Origin: Vibrio sp. BS-M-Sm-2 | GTDB taxonomy: Bacteria > Pseudomonadota > Gammaproteobacteria > Enterobacterales > Vibrionaceae | DNA length: 64,000 nucleotides | Reading direction: 5' to 3' | NCBI RefSeq assembly: GCF_041504345.1 | Contig: NZ_CP167894.1 | Coordinates: 2,294,001 to 2,358,000 of the forward strand | Shown: positions 1-7,145 of the stretch, one piece after another | Numbering within the stretch: the stretch's first letter is position 1 | How the letters are laid out: each line of letters begins with the position of its first letter | The notes under the pieces: model-generated | The model's database searches: none | Seen by the model: the letters and a program-made list of their open reading frames with translations, nothing else | Told to the model about the DNA's origin: nothing | Made by a program: the position numbers and the translations under genes

Positions 1-167
1 ACCATCGGCATGCCAAATGAATCTAGTTGAGCACGCTCTGATTCTGGAATCAAATCAATCCAATCAAGTGTTAACACCGATTCGTCGTTCTGAGTGGTTT
101 CAGCGTGAGCTGTGCTGATAAATGGGAACAGAAGTAGCCCAAATATCAGGAGGAATTTGCGTTGCAT
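1..167 (-). CDS. DUF3299-type periplasmic protein, 5' part only
   Basis: The reading frame starts at an ATG at 167 and runs off the left edge, so only about 55 codons are visible. The N-terminus (MQRKFLLIFGLLLFPF...) is a signal peptide probably cleaved after STAHA. It is followed by an acidic stretch and the motif LTLDWIDLIPESER, which I associate with the DUF3299 family of small exported proteins. It lies 14 bp after the ABC permease stop on the same strand, so it is most likely the next gene of the zinc operon. A role as an extracytoplasmic accessory of the transporter is inference from context. The rest of the protein cannot be judged. Confidence 0.65.
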   Translation of the reverse strand, partial: MQRKFLLIFGLLLFPFISTAHAETTQNDESVLTLDWIDLIPESERAQLDSFGMPM

Positions 168-181
168 CGTAGGTTCCTATT

Positions 182-1441
182 TTAGATTCGAATGGTCATG
201 CCATCAGATAATGACTGACGGTAAGCCCTGAAAGCGGGAATAAAGCCGATAATGATTCCGGCAACTTGCACCAACATAAGCAGTTTCCACTCATGAGGTG
301 TGATTGCGGATATCGATATGTTGATACCATAACTTTGTTGCACAATAGGAGCAACCACTGCGATCAGAGCAAACAACACCGCAACACCTAATGTAATGCC
401 AAGGAAGGTTAGCGCACTGGCTTCACTGATCAGTAAACCAAACACATGACGAGGTCTGGCACCCATCGCACGCAGAATGGCCATCTCTCGACGTCTTTCT
501 TGCAAGCTAGTGAGTAGACTACTCAGCATCCCTAGCAGTCCCGCGACTACAACAAACCCTGAAACAATCAGCAGTGCTTGCTCTGCCACTGCCATCATTC
601 CCCACAATTCGTGAAGTGCAATGCCCGGCATAATGGCGCTCAAAGGTTCTTGGCGGTAGTTATTGATTTCTCGTTGCAGTGCGAAGGTTTGGATCTTCGA
701 GTTAAGGCCAATCATCATCGCGGTAATCTGCTTTGGTTGGAAGTCACGTTGCTTTAGCGCTTCAGCATCCGGTGTGTGCCCGAGGTTAGCTCCCGATTCC
801 CAACCAACGTGAATCGCTTCAATGGCCTCTAACGAAACATGCACCGTTTTATCTACTGGTGTGCCGGTTGGCGCGAGTATTCCGACAATGGTGAAGGGCA
901 GATTGTCGTGGCGACTGAAGGCGACATCACTGATACCGTGCGCCAGAATGATGTGATCACCAATCTTGTAATCTAACTTCTTCGCGACATCGGCACCAAT
1001 CACGACATCAAATAGCTGATTAAACTCTTTACCTTGCTGAAAAGTAAGTGGTTGCTTACTTCCATAGCGATAATTCTCGAAGTAGCTATGGTTAGTGCCC
1101 ATTACGCGGAAGCCTTTATGTGAATCACCCAATGAGATTGGGATCGCCCACTTTACAGCGTTGTGCTGGCTAAATTCTTCATAGCTTTTCCAGTCGATGT
1201 TGTTGGTCGCATTACCGATTCGAAATACGGAATAAAGCAGCAGGTTTACCTGACCTGAGCGGCCACCGACGATAAGGTCAGTACCTGAAATCGTATTCGC
1301 AAAGCTGCTCTTAGCTTCGGTTCTTACACGTTCCACACCGAGCAAGAGAATCACTGACACCGCCACGGTGAGAATAGTCAGAATGGCTGTGGCTTTACGG
1401 TTGAGTACGCTTTTTAAGGCTAAGTGAGTAATTACTTTCAT
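182..1441 (-). CDS. MacB/FtsX-type ABC transporter permease (zinc operon)
   Basis: A 419-residue inner-membrane permease. There is one N-terminal membrane segment (about residues 15-35), a large periplasmic domain (about 40-280) and three C-terminal segments with the RRREMAILRAMGARP motif between them. This is the fold of FtsX/MacB/LolC permeases rather than of a ZnuB-type importer. It overlaps the ATPase gene upstream by 4 bp, so the two form one transporter. The location behind a Zur-like site and a histidine-rich zinc binder suggests a part in zinc acquisition, like the zrg system I recall from Vibrio cholerae. The exact substrate and direction of transport are inferred. The family assignment is firm; the zinc role is moderate. 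Confidence 0.8.
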   Translation of the reverse strand: MKVITHLALKSVLNRKATAILTILTVAVSVILLLGVERVRTEAKSSFANTISGTDLIVGGRSGQVNLLLYSVFRIGNATNNIDWKSYEEFSQHNAVKWAIPISLGDSHKGFRVMGTNHSYFENYRYGSKQPLTFQQGKEFNQLFDVVIGADVAKKLDYKIGDHIILAHGISDVAFSRHDNLPFTIVGILAPTGTPVDKTVHVSLEAIEAIHVGWESGANLGHTPDAEALKQRDFQPKQITAMMIGLNSKIQTFALQREINNYRQEPLSAIMPGIALHELWGMMAVAEQALLIVSGFVVVAGLLGMLSSLLTSLQERRREMAILRAMGARPRHVFGLLISEASALTFLGITLGVAVLFALIAVVAPIVQQSYGINISISAITPHEWKLLMLVQVAGIIIGFIPAFRAYRQSLSDGMTIRI

Positions 1442-2154
1442 ACGACAACCTTAGCTTGGTTAACGGTTTTTAAATCTATGGTTCGAGTGAACAGTTTTTC
1501 TAGTGTTGGATCGTGACTAACAAAGATCAAGGTAGAACCCGCCTGATTCGCTTGTTCTAGCAACAGTTCGATAAAGGCTTCTCGGTTGTCATGATCCAGA
1601 GCTGATGTCGGTTCGTCGGCAATAATGATTTTGGGTTGGCCGATCAAAGCACGAGCGGCAGCAACACGTTGTTGTTGACCAATACTCAACTCGGTAACGG
1701 GCTTGTCCATGAGAGCTTGAGGTAGCTTTAATCTGAGCAACAACTCTTGAGCGGTGGCTTGCAGGCTGTTCTGACTTTTAGTGACTTGCTGCTTACGAAT
1801 CTTAGAAAACTGACAAGGAAGCGTCACGTTGTCGATGACTGACAAGTAAGGAAGCAGGTTAAATTGTTGGAATATATAACCAATATGATCGGCTCTGAAT
1901 TTGTCTCTCTGGCGAGGTGTTAGCTGTGTGAGATCTTGGCCAAGGATAGATACTTCGCCTTGTTCAGCTTGGTTGATTCCGGTCAGTAACCCTAACAATG
2001 TTGATTTCCCGCAACCACTAGGCCCTTTGATGAAAAGGTGCTCTTGGGCTTGGATATGCAGTGAGGTGATCTCTAGCGTTGGGGGCAATTCAGGCTTCCA
2101 ACGAAAGCTGATATTTTCGAGTTTGACCACAAGTGATGAACTGTCAAAAGACAT
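1438..2154 (-). CDS. ABC transporter ATP-binding protein (zinc operon)
   Basis: A 238-residue cytoplasmic ATPase of the LolD/MacB class. Walker A is GPSGCGKST near residue 45, the Q-loop region is YIFQQFNLLPYLSV, the signature is the slightly unusual LSIGQQQRVA (Ile in place of the first Gly of LSGGQ), Walker B is IIIADEP, and the H-loop is FVSHD. It should energise the permease encoded directly downstream, with which it shares 4 bp. Upstream it is separated from the histidine-repeat gene by 139 bp containing a strong hairpin. Substrate specificity cannot be read from the ATPase. The zinc role rests on the operon. Confidence 0.85.
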   Translation of the reverse strand: MSFDSSSLVVKLENISFRWKPELPPTLEITSLHIQAQEHLFIKGPSGCGKSTLLGLLTGINQAEQGEVSILGQDLTQLTPRQRDKFRADHIGYIFQQFNLLPYLSVIDNVTLPCQFSKIRKQQVTKSQNSLQATAQELLLRLKLPQALMDKPVTELSIGQQQRVAAARALIGQPKIIIADEPTSALDHDNREAFIELLLEQANQAGSTLIFVSHDPTLEKLFTRTIDLKTVNQAKVVV

Positions 2155-2232
2155 ATTAGCTCCAATAATTAAAGCGGTGTCTCTACTGGACAGTTATCAG
2201 AATAATAAATTCCCAGAGCACACCGGTTTGTA

Positions 2233-2262
2233 CAGCCAAGTAAGTGAACACTTACTTGGCTG
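2233..2262 (-). repeat. 14-bp perfect inverted repeat in the zinc operon
   Basis: Positions 2233-2246 (cagccaagtaagtg) are exactly complementary to 2249-2262, with two bases between them. The repeat lies in the gap between the histidine-repeat gene and the ABC ATPase. No T-run follows on either strand, so it is not a standard intrinsic terminator. A 3'-end stabiliser of the upstream message, partial termination, or a translational insulator are possible readings. Confidence 0.7.
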
Positions 2263-2293
2263 CTTATCTACGTTTAATTCAATCTAATACTAA

Positions 2294-3070
2294 TTAGAAT
2301 CGAAAACTAATACGATCTGCGTTAAGCACTTCTTGAATTTGAGCACTGTCAGTTAGCAGGTTTACAGTCATTGATTTTGTGTTGCTGAACTTAGAGAACC
2401 ACTGAGTATTCACGGTATCCAGTTTTTCAATGTCAGAACATTGGTAGTGGTACTCGACAGTGAACTCACCGTGGCCGCCTTCTGAGTGGTCATGGCCTTC
2501 GTGGTCATCATGATCGTGCTCAGCATGGTCATGGCCTTTGTGGTCGTCATGATCGTGTTCTGCGTGGTCATGGCCTTTGTGGTCATCATGATCGTGTTCT
2601 GCGTGGTCATGGCTTTTGTGGTCATCATGATCGTGTTCTGCGTGGTCATGGCCTTTGTGGTCGTCATGATCGTGCTCTGCGTGGTCATGGCCTTTGTGGT
2701 CGTTATGATCGTGTTCTGCATGGTCATGGCCTTCATGGTTATCATGATCGCCTTCCAAGGTGTTAGTCACTGACTTGAACTTCAGAGTACAACTTGCATT
2801 ATTGAAACCAAATAGATCTTCTGGCTTGTTTAATTGCGCGATAGCTTGTTCAAACACTTTCTTTTGCTCAGCCGTTTCTGGAGCATGCTCAAAGCCAACC
2901 ACATCAGCACCGGGTGCTGTCACTTCAACAAGTAGCTCTTGTCCATCTTGAGCGATGTTCACTTCAACTTTACCGTGCACGTGTGCTTCGTGAGAGCGGA
3001 ATTCTTCGTTAGCTAGAACACTAGCAGAGACAGTCATGCCGATAACAACGGCTAAGATAGTAGGTTTCAT
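2294..3070 (-). CDS. zrgA: Histidine-repeat periplasmic zinc-binding protein (DUF2796, ZrgA-like)
   Basis: A 258-residue exported protein. Residues 1-20 are a signal peptide ending ASVLA. Residues about 25-105 form the conserved DUF2796-type domain with the SHEAHVHGKVEVN motif. Residues 114-191 are six tandem copies of a 13-residue unit of the form GHDHAEHDHDDHK, and a second ordered segment closes the protein. The histidine/aspartate repeat is a typical transition-metal, most likely zinc, binding array. The gene is second in an operon preceded by a Zur-type palindrome and followed by ABC transporter genes, matching the zrg zinc-uptake locus described in V. cholerae. The symbol is by resemblance and context. 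Overlapping frames in the repeat are artefacts of its periodicity. Confidence 0.8.
   Translation of the reverse strand: MKPTILAVVIGMTVSASVLANEEFRSHEAHVHGKVEVNIAQDGQELLVEVTAPGADVVGFEHAPETAEQKKVFEQAIAQLNKPEDLFGFNNASCTLKFKSVTNTLEGDHDNHEGHDHAEHDHNDHKGHDHAEHDHDDHKGHDHAEHDHDDHKSHDHAEHDHDDHKGHDHAEHDHDDHKGHDHAEHDHDDHEGHDHSEGGHGEFTVEYHYQCSDIEKLDTVNTQWFSKFSNTKSMTVNLLTDSAQIQEVLNADRISFRF
2498..2731 (-). repeat. Six tandem 39-bp repeats inside the zinc-binder gene
   Basis: The segment encodes 6 x 13 residues, residues 114-191 of the zinc-binding protein. Units differ by a few substitutions (N for D in the first unit, S for G in the fourth, E for K at the end). The DNA period is 39 bp, so copy number can change by slippage without breaking the frame. 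Confidence 0.9.
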
Positions 3071-3111
3071 GTTTTTTTCCTGAATAAAGGTTAATTAAAA
3101 AGTAGTGGTAA

Positions 3112-3402
3112 TTAAGCGATATTTACAGGAGGTGAGCGTGCCAAATAAGCGAAATATAGGCGTTGTAACGAAATAACTGACTCTGTGATAGCGACAGTAA
3201 ATTCCGAATGGAACTCTGGGATCTGTGGAAGTGAGTGTGCCGTAATAAACTGATTTATCGAAAACAGCTCACAATGGTGTGAGGTGTGGTGTTCTGGTGC
3301 GATATCTACTATGTGCGTTGCGGCTAACACGCTTAACATGAGCATAAGCCCAAGCAAGAAGCCTGTTTTGCGTTTCACATTGTTAGGTGTTTTTTGCCAC
3401 AT
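3112..3402 (-). CDS. Small membrane-anchored His/Cys protein heading the zinc operon
   Basis: A 96-residue protein with one hydrophobic N-terminal segment (about residues 13-32), then a periplasmic tail with the cluster PEHHTSHHCELF and a C-terminal RSPP motif. The layout (signal or anchor, His/Cys cluster, terminal R-S/A-P-P) recalls the small DUF2946/DUF2607-type proteins found beside metal genes, but I cannot assign it firmly. It is the first gene after the Zur-like palindrome and ends 41 bp before the zinc-binder gene. A metal-sensing or metal-handing role is inference. Confidence 0.6.
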   Translation of the reverse strand: MWQKTPNNVKRKTGFLLGLMLMLSVLAATHIVDIAPEHHTSHHCELFSINQFITAHSLPQIPEFHSEFTVAITESVISLQRLYFAYLARSPPVNIA

Positions 3403-3430
3403 CAGGATGATTAACCACAGAATTAAAAAA

Positions 3431-3457
3431 GGATACTGTTATAATATAACAATATCC
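3431..3457 (-). promoter_or_regulatory. Zur-type operator
   Basis: A near-perfect palindrome centred on 3444. Its core GTTATAATATAAC (3438-3450) matches the well-known enterobacterial Zur operator core, and the arms ggata and tatcc also pair. It lies 29 bp upstream of the first gene of the minus-strand operon and downstream of ytfJ. Zur repression in zinc-replete cells is the expected behaviour. Confidence 0.85.
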
Positions 3458-3492
3458 TTTGGTTAGGTCTCGAAAAAGACGCGAATATCTTA

Positions 3493-4044
3493 TTAAAGAC
3501 TCGCTTTAATCAATTCAATGACTTGAGTGACTTCTGCTTCGTTTAATGCACCTTCTTTAACAAACAAGATTTTACCTTGCTTGTCTTGAACGATAATCGC
3601 TGAGCTTTCTTCTTTCAGAGCCCAAGATGACGCAACGGCGCCGTCTTCATCTAGAACCATAGAAGACCATGGAAACTCTTCTTTGCTACTTTCTGCTGAC
3701 GATTTAACAAAAGAACCCGTACCCCAGATAGCATCATCTTGGTTGATGATGGTGGTGGTTTGGTAGCTGTCTTCTGAGAACTTCGAGGCGGTAATGGCGG
3801 CCATCAATGGTGCGTTTAGCTCTTTAGAGCTGCTGCGACCTGCAATAGCTTGAACGACACGAACTTTACCTAGGAGATTGTTGGTTGCCCAAGCTTGATA
3901 TCCGGTGTTTCCGTCGTTTAGTACGATTTCACCATAACTGCTAACATCGACAGCAGGCAGAGTTGCACCTACAGATAGGTTGTGAGCATTGGCGAAGAGT
4001 GGAGAGGCTGCGGCTAAAAAAGCCAGTAGAGTTTTGTTTTTCAT
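3493..4044 (-). CDS. ytfJ: YtfJ family periplasmic protein
   Basis: A 183-residue secreted protein. I place the start at the ATG at 4044, which gives a standard signal peptide (MKNKTLLAFLAAASPLFANA) and has a GGAAC-type ribosome site. The in-frame GTG 30 bases upstream has none and would spoil the signal sequence. After cleavage it shows the YtfJ signature HNLSVGATLPAV and a thioredoxin-like layout, without a CxxC redox pair. The family's function is not settled. The gene keeps its E. coli neighbours ytfK, msrA and tamA, though here it points away from them. Confidence 0.85.
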   Translation of the reverse strand: MKNKTLLAFLAAASPLFANAHNLSVGATLPAVDVSSYGEIVLNDGNTGYQAWATNNLLGKVRVVQAIAGRSSSKELNAPLMAAITASKFSEDSYQTTTIINQDDAIWGTGSFVKSSAESSKEEFPWSSMVLDEDGAVASSWALKEESSAIIVQDKQGKILFVKEGALNEAEVTQVIELIKASL

Positions 4045-4297
4045 TATATTTTTGTTCCGCTTATTGGTTTGCACAGGAAGTATAATATGAAATTTGAAAA
4101 ATGCCTCTTTAACTTTTTTATCGTACGGCGTGGAAAGAAGTTGCAGGCTTGTTACCGAAAGGTATAATGCATCAATATCGAGATGAACAATAGATTATCT
4201 TGCTGTTTGCTAAAGGAATTAGCGATTAAATCTGCTTTGAATAGTGATGCTGTTCAGGTATGTGACTGTAGTACTCAAATGGAATTGAGGTTGTATT

Positions 4298-4498
4298 ATG
4301 TTAAGAAAGTTTTCTACTTACCGTCCACATCAAGTGGCGCGTTTCGTTAAAGTCCTGTTCAAAGGCCAATTTGCTATTGAAGGTGTTGGGGAGTTTCGCT
4401 TCGACCAAGGCAAGGTGCTTCTTCCTGAAGTTTCAGACAAACAAAAGCTCACTATTTTTAAAGAAGTTAACGGTACTATTGCAGCGTTGCCGGTGTAA
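4298..4498 (+). CDS. ytfK: DUF1107 protein YtfK
   Basis: A 66-residue protein very similar in layout to E. coli YtfK: the YRPHQVARFVKVLFKG segment, then EGVGEFRFDQGKVLLPEVSDK. In E. coli YtfK has been reported to stimulate the SpoT (p)ppGpp synthetase during phosphate and fatty-acid starvation; carrying that role over is inference. A GAGG ribosome site precedes the ATG, and a strong intrinsic terminator follows 45 bp after the stop. It is a single-gene unit lying between ytfJ and msrA, as in E. coli. Confidence 0.88.
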   Translation: MLRKFSTYRPHQVARFVKVLFKGQFAIEGVGEFRFDQGKVLLPEVSDKQKLTIFKEVNGTIAALPV

Positions 4499-4540
4499 CT
4501 GCGCTTTATCGATTTGTTTACACCGAATAGATTAACAATG

Positions 4541-4571
4541 AAAAGGGCTTCTTAATGGAAGCCCTTTTTTA
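4541..4571 (+). terminator. Intrinsic terminator after ytfK
   Basis: AGGGCTTC and GAAGCCCT form the stem around a short loop, followed by a T-run. A-rich sequence on the other side lets it also serve msrA, which converges on it from the right. Confidence 0.9.
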
Positions 4572-4607
4572 ATGCGTGTCGTTCTCGCTGGTATGTCGAG
4601 CTGTACT

Positions 4608-5237
4608 TTATTGTGGAGGGAAGCAGACACCGGTGCCACCCAACCCGCAATACCCATTTGGATTTTTAGCTAGGTATTGCTGGTGGTAGGTTTCTGCGAA
4701 AAAATATTTTCCAGCAGGCAGAACTTCCGTCGTGATCTCGTTGCCTAAAGATTCAGTTATTGCTCGTTGATATTCACGTTTAGAGTGCTCAGCGATAGAT
4801 TGTTGTTCTTCACTGAAGGTGTAAATCGCGGAACGGTATTGAGTCCCTAAATCGTTGCCTTGGCGCATTCCTTGAGTTGGGTCATGACGCTCCCAAAAGG
4901 TTTCAAGTATTCGAGCTAGAGAGGTTTGTTCACTATCAAATATGACACGAACGACTTCGGTATGGCCGGTTTGCCCAGTACATACTTGTTCATAAGTGGG
5001 GTTAGCTGTGTATCCGCCAGCGTAACCAACGGATGTTGAAATAACGCCATCCAATTGCCAAAACAAACGCTCAGCTCCCCAGAAGCATCCCATACCAAAC
5101 AGGACTTCTTGTTGAGAGCCCGTAGGCGTATCGAGCAGGTCGGTTTGGTTAACGAAATGGCGCTCAGTGATTCGAATTGGGTCAGCATTTCCCGGTAGTG
5201 CGGTTGCTGCAGAAACCAGTTGTTGTTTGTTTAGCAT
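4608..5237 (-). CDS. msrA: Peptide methionine-S-sulfoxide reductase A
   Basis: A 209-residue cytoplasmic enzyme that reduces the S epimer of methionine sulfoxide in proteins. The catalytic motif [11 protein letters not shown] lies near residue 50, followed by TSVGYAGG, the GHTEVVRV segment and the HDPTQG motif. The C-terminal [11 protein letters not shown] carries the resolving cysteine typical of the longer, E. coli-like class. Length is close to the E. coli protein. It sits between ytfK and tamA in the conserved order but faces away from tamA, so the 195-bp gap between them must hold both promoters. Confidence 0.95.
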   Translation of the reverse strand: MLNKQQLVSAATALPGNADPIRITERHFVNQTDLLDTPTGSQQEVLFGMGCFWGAERLFWQLDGVISTSVGYAGGYTANPTYEQVCTGQTGHTEVVRVIFDSEQTSLARILETFWERHDPTQGMRQGNDLGTQYRSAIYTFSEEQQSIAEHSKREYQRAITESLGNEITTEVLPAGKYFFAETYHQQYLAKNPNGYCGLGGTGVCFPPQ

Positions 5238-5432
5238 GTTATATTCCTTTTCGCATACGTTTACCGCGCTGGCTTTTATTTACTGTGGGTTCATATTAAC
5301 GGTTGGTCAAGATTGAATAAGTCTTTAAATTAGACCGTGTTATTCCAGGATTTATTACAGACTCAATGCTTTTTTAGCGGTATTATTTCTTTTCACTTAT
5401 TAACGTATTGATAACTTCTTCACCCATTAAAC

Positions 5433-7145
5433 ATGATAAGAAAAACTTTACCAGTTCTGATTGGCACTCTACTGTCATCGACGCTCGCTTTCGCTGATGT
5501 TTCCCTTGAAATTAAAGGGCTGGATGGAGCGCTTGAGGATAATGTTGATGCTTATCTTAGTGCGATCCCTGAAGAAGAGTATTCGGTTTCATTAAGGTTC
5601 CAGTCTCGCTTGGAATCTATGATAAAAGAAGCCCTGAATGCGTTAGGCTACTACCAACCTATTATCACGTTTACTCACTCCGAAGATGATACCGAGTTGA
5701 CCGTTACGGTTGAGGCGGGAGAGCCTGTTGTTATCTATACTTCCGATATCGTTCTGACTGGTGAAGCCAAAGATGATCCAGACTTTTTAGCCTTGATTGC
5801 CAAGAGTAAGTTGTCCAAAGGTTCGATTTTGAATCATGGTAATTATGACTCTTTGAAATCGTCGATACGCAACCTTGGCTTAGCGAAAGGCTATTTCGAT
5901 GGGGCATATGCTCTCAGTAAGCTAGAAGTCGCCCCTGAATTAAACCGAGCTTATGTTCGTCTTCATTATAACAGTGGTATACGCTACCACTTTGGTACCA
6001 CTCAGGTTACTGGTAGCCAGATTGAAGAAGATAAGGTGCAGTCACTCAAACCATTTGAGGATGGCGAACCTTACTCGATAACCAAAGTCGGTGAGTACAA
6101 CCAAAACCTGTCCAATACGGATTGGTTTTCTTCTGTTTTTGTTGAACCTGATTTAAGCCAATTGGGCGAAGGCCGTGAAATTCCGATGAAGGTCAGCCTT
6201 GCTCCGCAAGCGCGTAACCAAATCGAAACAGGTATCGGTGTATCAACAGACCTTGGTGTAAAAGGCACCCTAAAATGGAAGAAACCTTGGGTTAACGAGA
6301 AAGGTCATAGCTTTAATAGTAGCCTGTCGATCTCCAAGCCCGAGCAGACGATTACCGCGACTTATAAAATCCCATTGGATGACGTGCTTAATGACTACTA
6401 TCAAATTAAGTACGGTATGAAGAATTTGGATAATCGAGATACCAAAAGTTTGGAGTCAAACTTAGCCTTAGAAAGATATTGGCGTCTGGATAATGGCTGG
6501 CAACGTACTGTATTTATTCGATACTTGGTCGAAAACTATGAACAAGGTTTGCAAGATGACTTAGCGCAATTCGTGTTGCCGGGTATCTCTTTCTCGCGAA
6601 CTCGAACGCGTGGTGGGTCGATGCCGATGTGGGGCGATAAACAAACCATTATGGTTGAGGCTGCTGATGACACCTTATTATCGGAAACTAAGGTGGTGCG
6701 TTTTCAAGGGCAAACAGCATGGATTCGCAGCATTGGTAATAATCACCGCGGTTTAACTCGCCTTCAATTCGGCGGTAACTTTGCCGACGAGTTTGAAAAG
6801 CTGTCTCCCTCTCTAAGATTCTTTGCTGGTGGTGATAATAGCATTCGTGGTTATGGCTATGAGTCTATCTCTCCTCGAGATGAAAGTGGCGCACTAACCG
6901 GCGCAAAATACATGGCAACCAGCTCGTTTGAATACCAATACCGCTTAGTTGGAAACTGGTGGGGTGCTGCATTCTACGATATTGGTGATGCATTCAATGA
7001 TAAGCCAGAGTGGAAGCACGGCACCGGTGTCGGGGTGCGTTGGGCCTCTCCTGTAGGTCCTGTGAGTTTAGACTTTGCTTGGGGCCTAGATGCGAAGAAA
7101 GGCGATGAGTTCCAACTGCACTTTAGTTTAGGGCCTGAATTATGA
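5433..7145 (+). CDS. tamA: Translocation and assembly module outer-membrane protein TamA
   Basis: A 570-residue member of the Omp85 superfamily. A signal peptide (cleavage after LAFA, residue about 21) is followed by three POTRA domains (about 23-265) and a C-terminal 16-stranded barrel. The RGY motif (SIRGYGYESISPRD) that marks the L6 loop of Omp85 proteins is near residue 470. It inserts in the outer membrane and works with TamB in envelope and outer-membrane protein or lipid homeostasis. Its stop overlaps the tamB start by 4 bp (ATGA), so the two are translationally coupled. No strong ribosome site precedes the ATG at 5433. Confidence 0.95.
   Translation: MIRKTLPVLIGTLLSSTLAFADVSLEIKGLDGALEDNVDAYLSAIPEEEYSVSLRFQSRLESMIKEALNALGYYQPIITFTHSEDDTELTVTVEAGEPVVIYTSDIVLTGEAKDDPDFLALIAKSKLSKGSILNHGNYDSLKSSIRNLGLAKGYFDGAYALSKLEVAPELNRAYVRLHYNSGIRYHFGTTQVTGSQIEEDKVQSLKPFEDGEPYSITKVGEYNQNLSNTDWFSSVFVEPDLSQLGEGREIPMKVSLAPQARNQIETGIGVSTDLGVKGTLKWKKPWVNEKGHSFNSSLSISKPEQTITATYKIPLDDVLNDYYQIKYGMKNLDNRDTKSLESNLALERYWRLDNGWQRTVFIRYLVENYEQGLQDDLAQFVLPGISFSRTRTRGGSMPMWGDKQTIMVEAADDTLLSETKVVRFQGQTAWIRSIGNNHRGLTRLQFGGNFADEFEKLSPSLRFFAGGDNSIRGYGYESISPRDESGALTGAKYMATSSFEYQYRLVGNWWGAAFYDIGDAFNDKPEWKHGTGVGVRWASPVGPVSLDFAWGLDAKKGDEFQLHFSLGPEL

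Noticed and set aside
2410..2773. Repetitive frames (MTTTKAMTMQ..., VMAFVVIMIV...) over the zinc-binder gene
   Set aside because: They are other-frame readings of the 39-bp histidine repeat.
5238..5432. Search for a new RNA or regulator between msrA and tamA
   Set aside because: Only AT-rich sequence with no hairpin, operator or frame I can defend; it should hold the divergent promoters.
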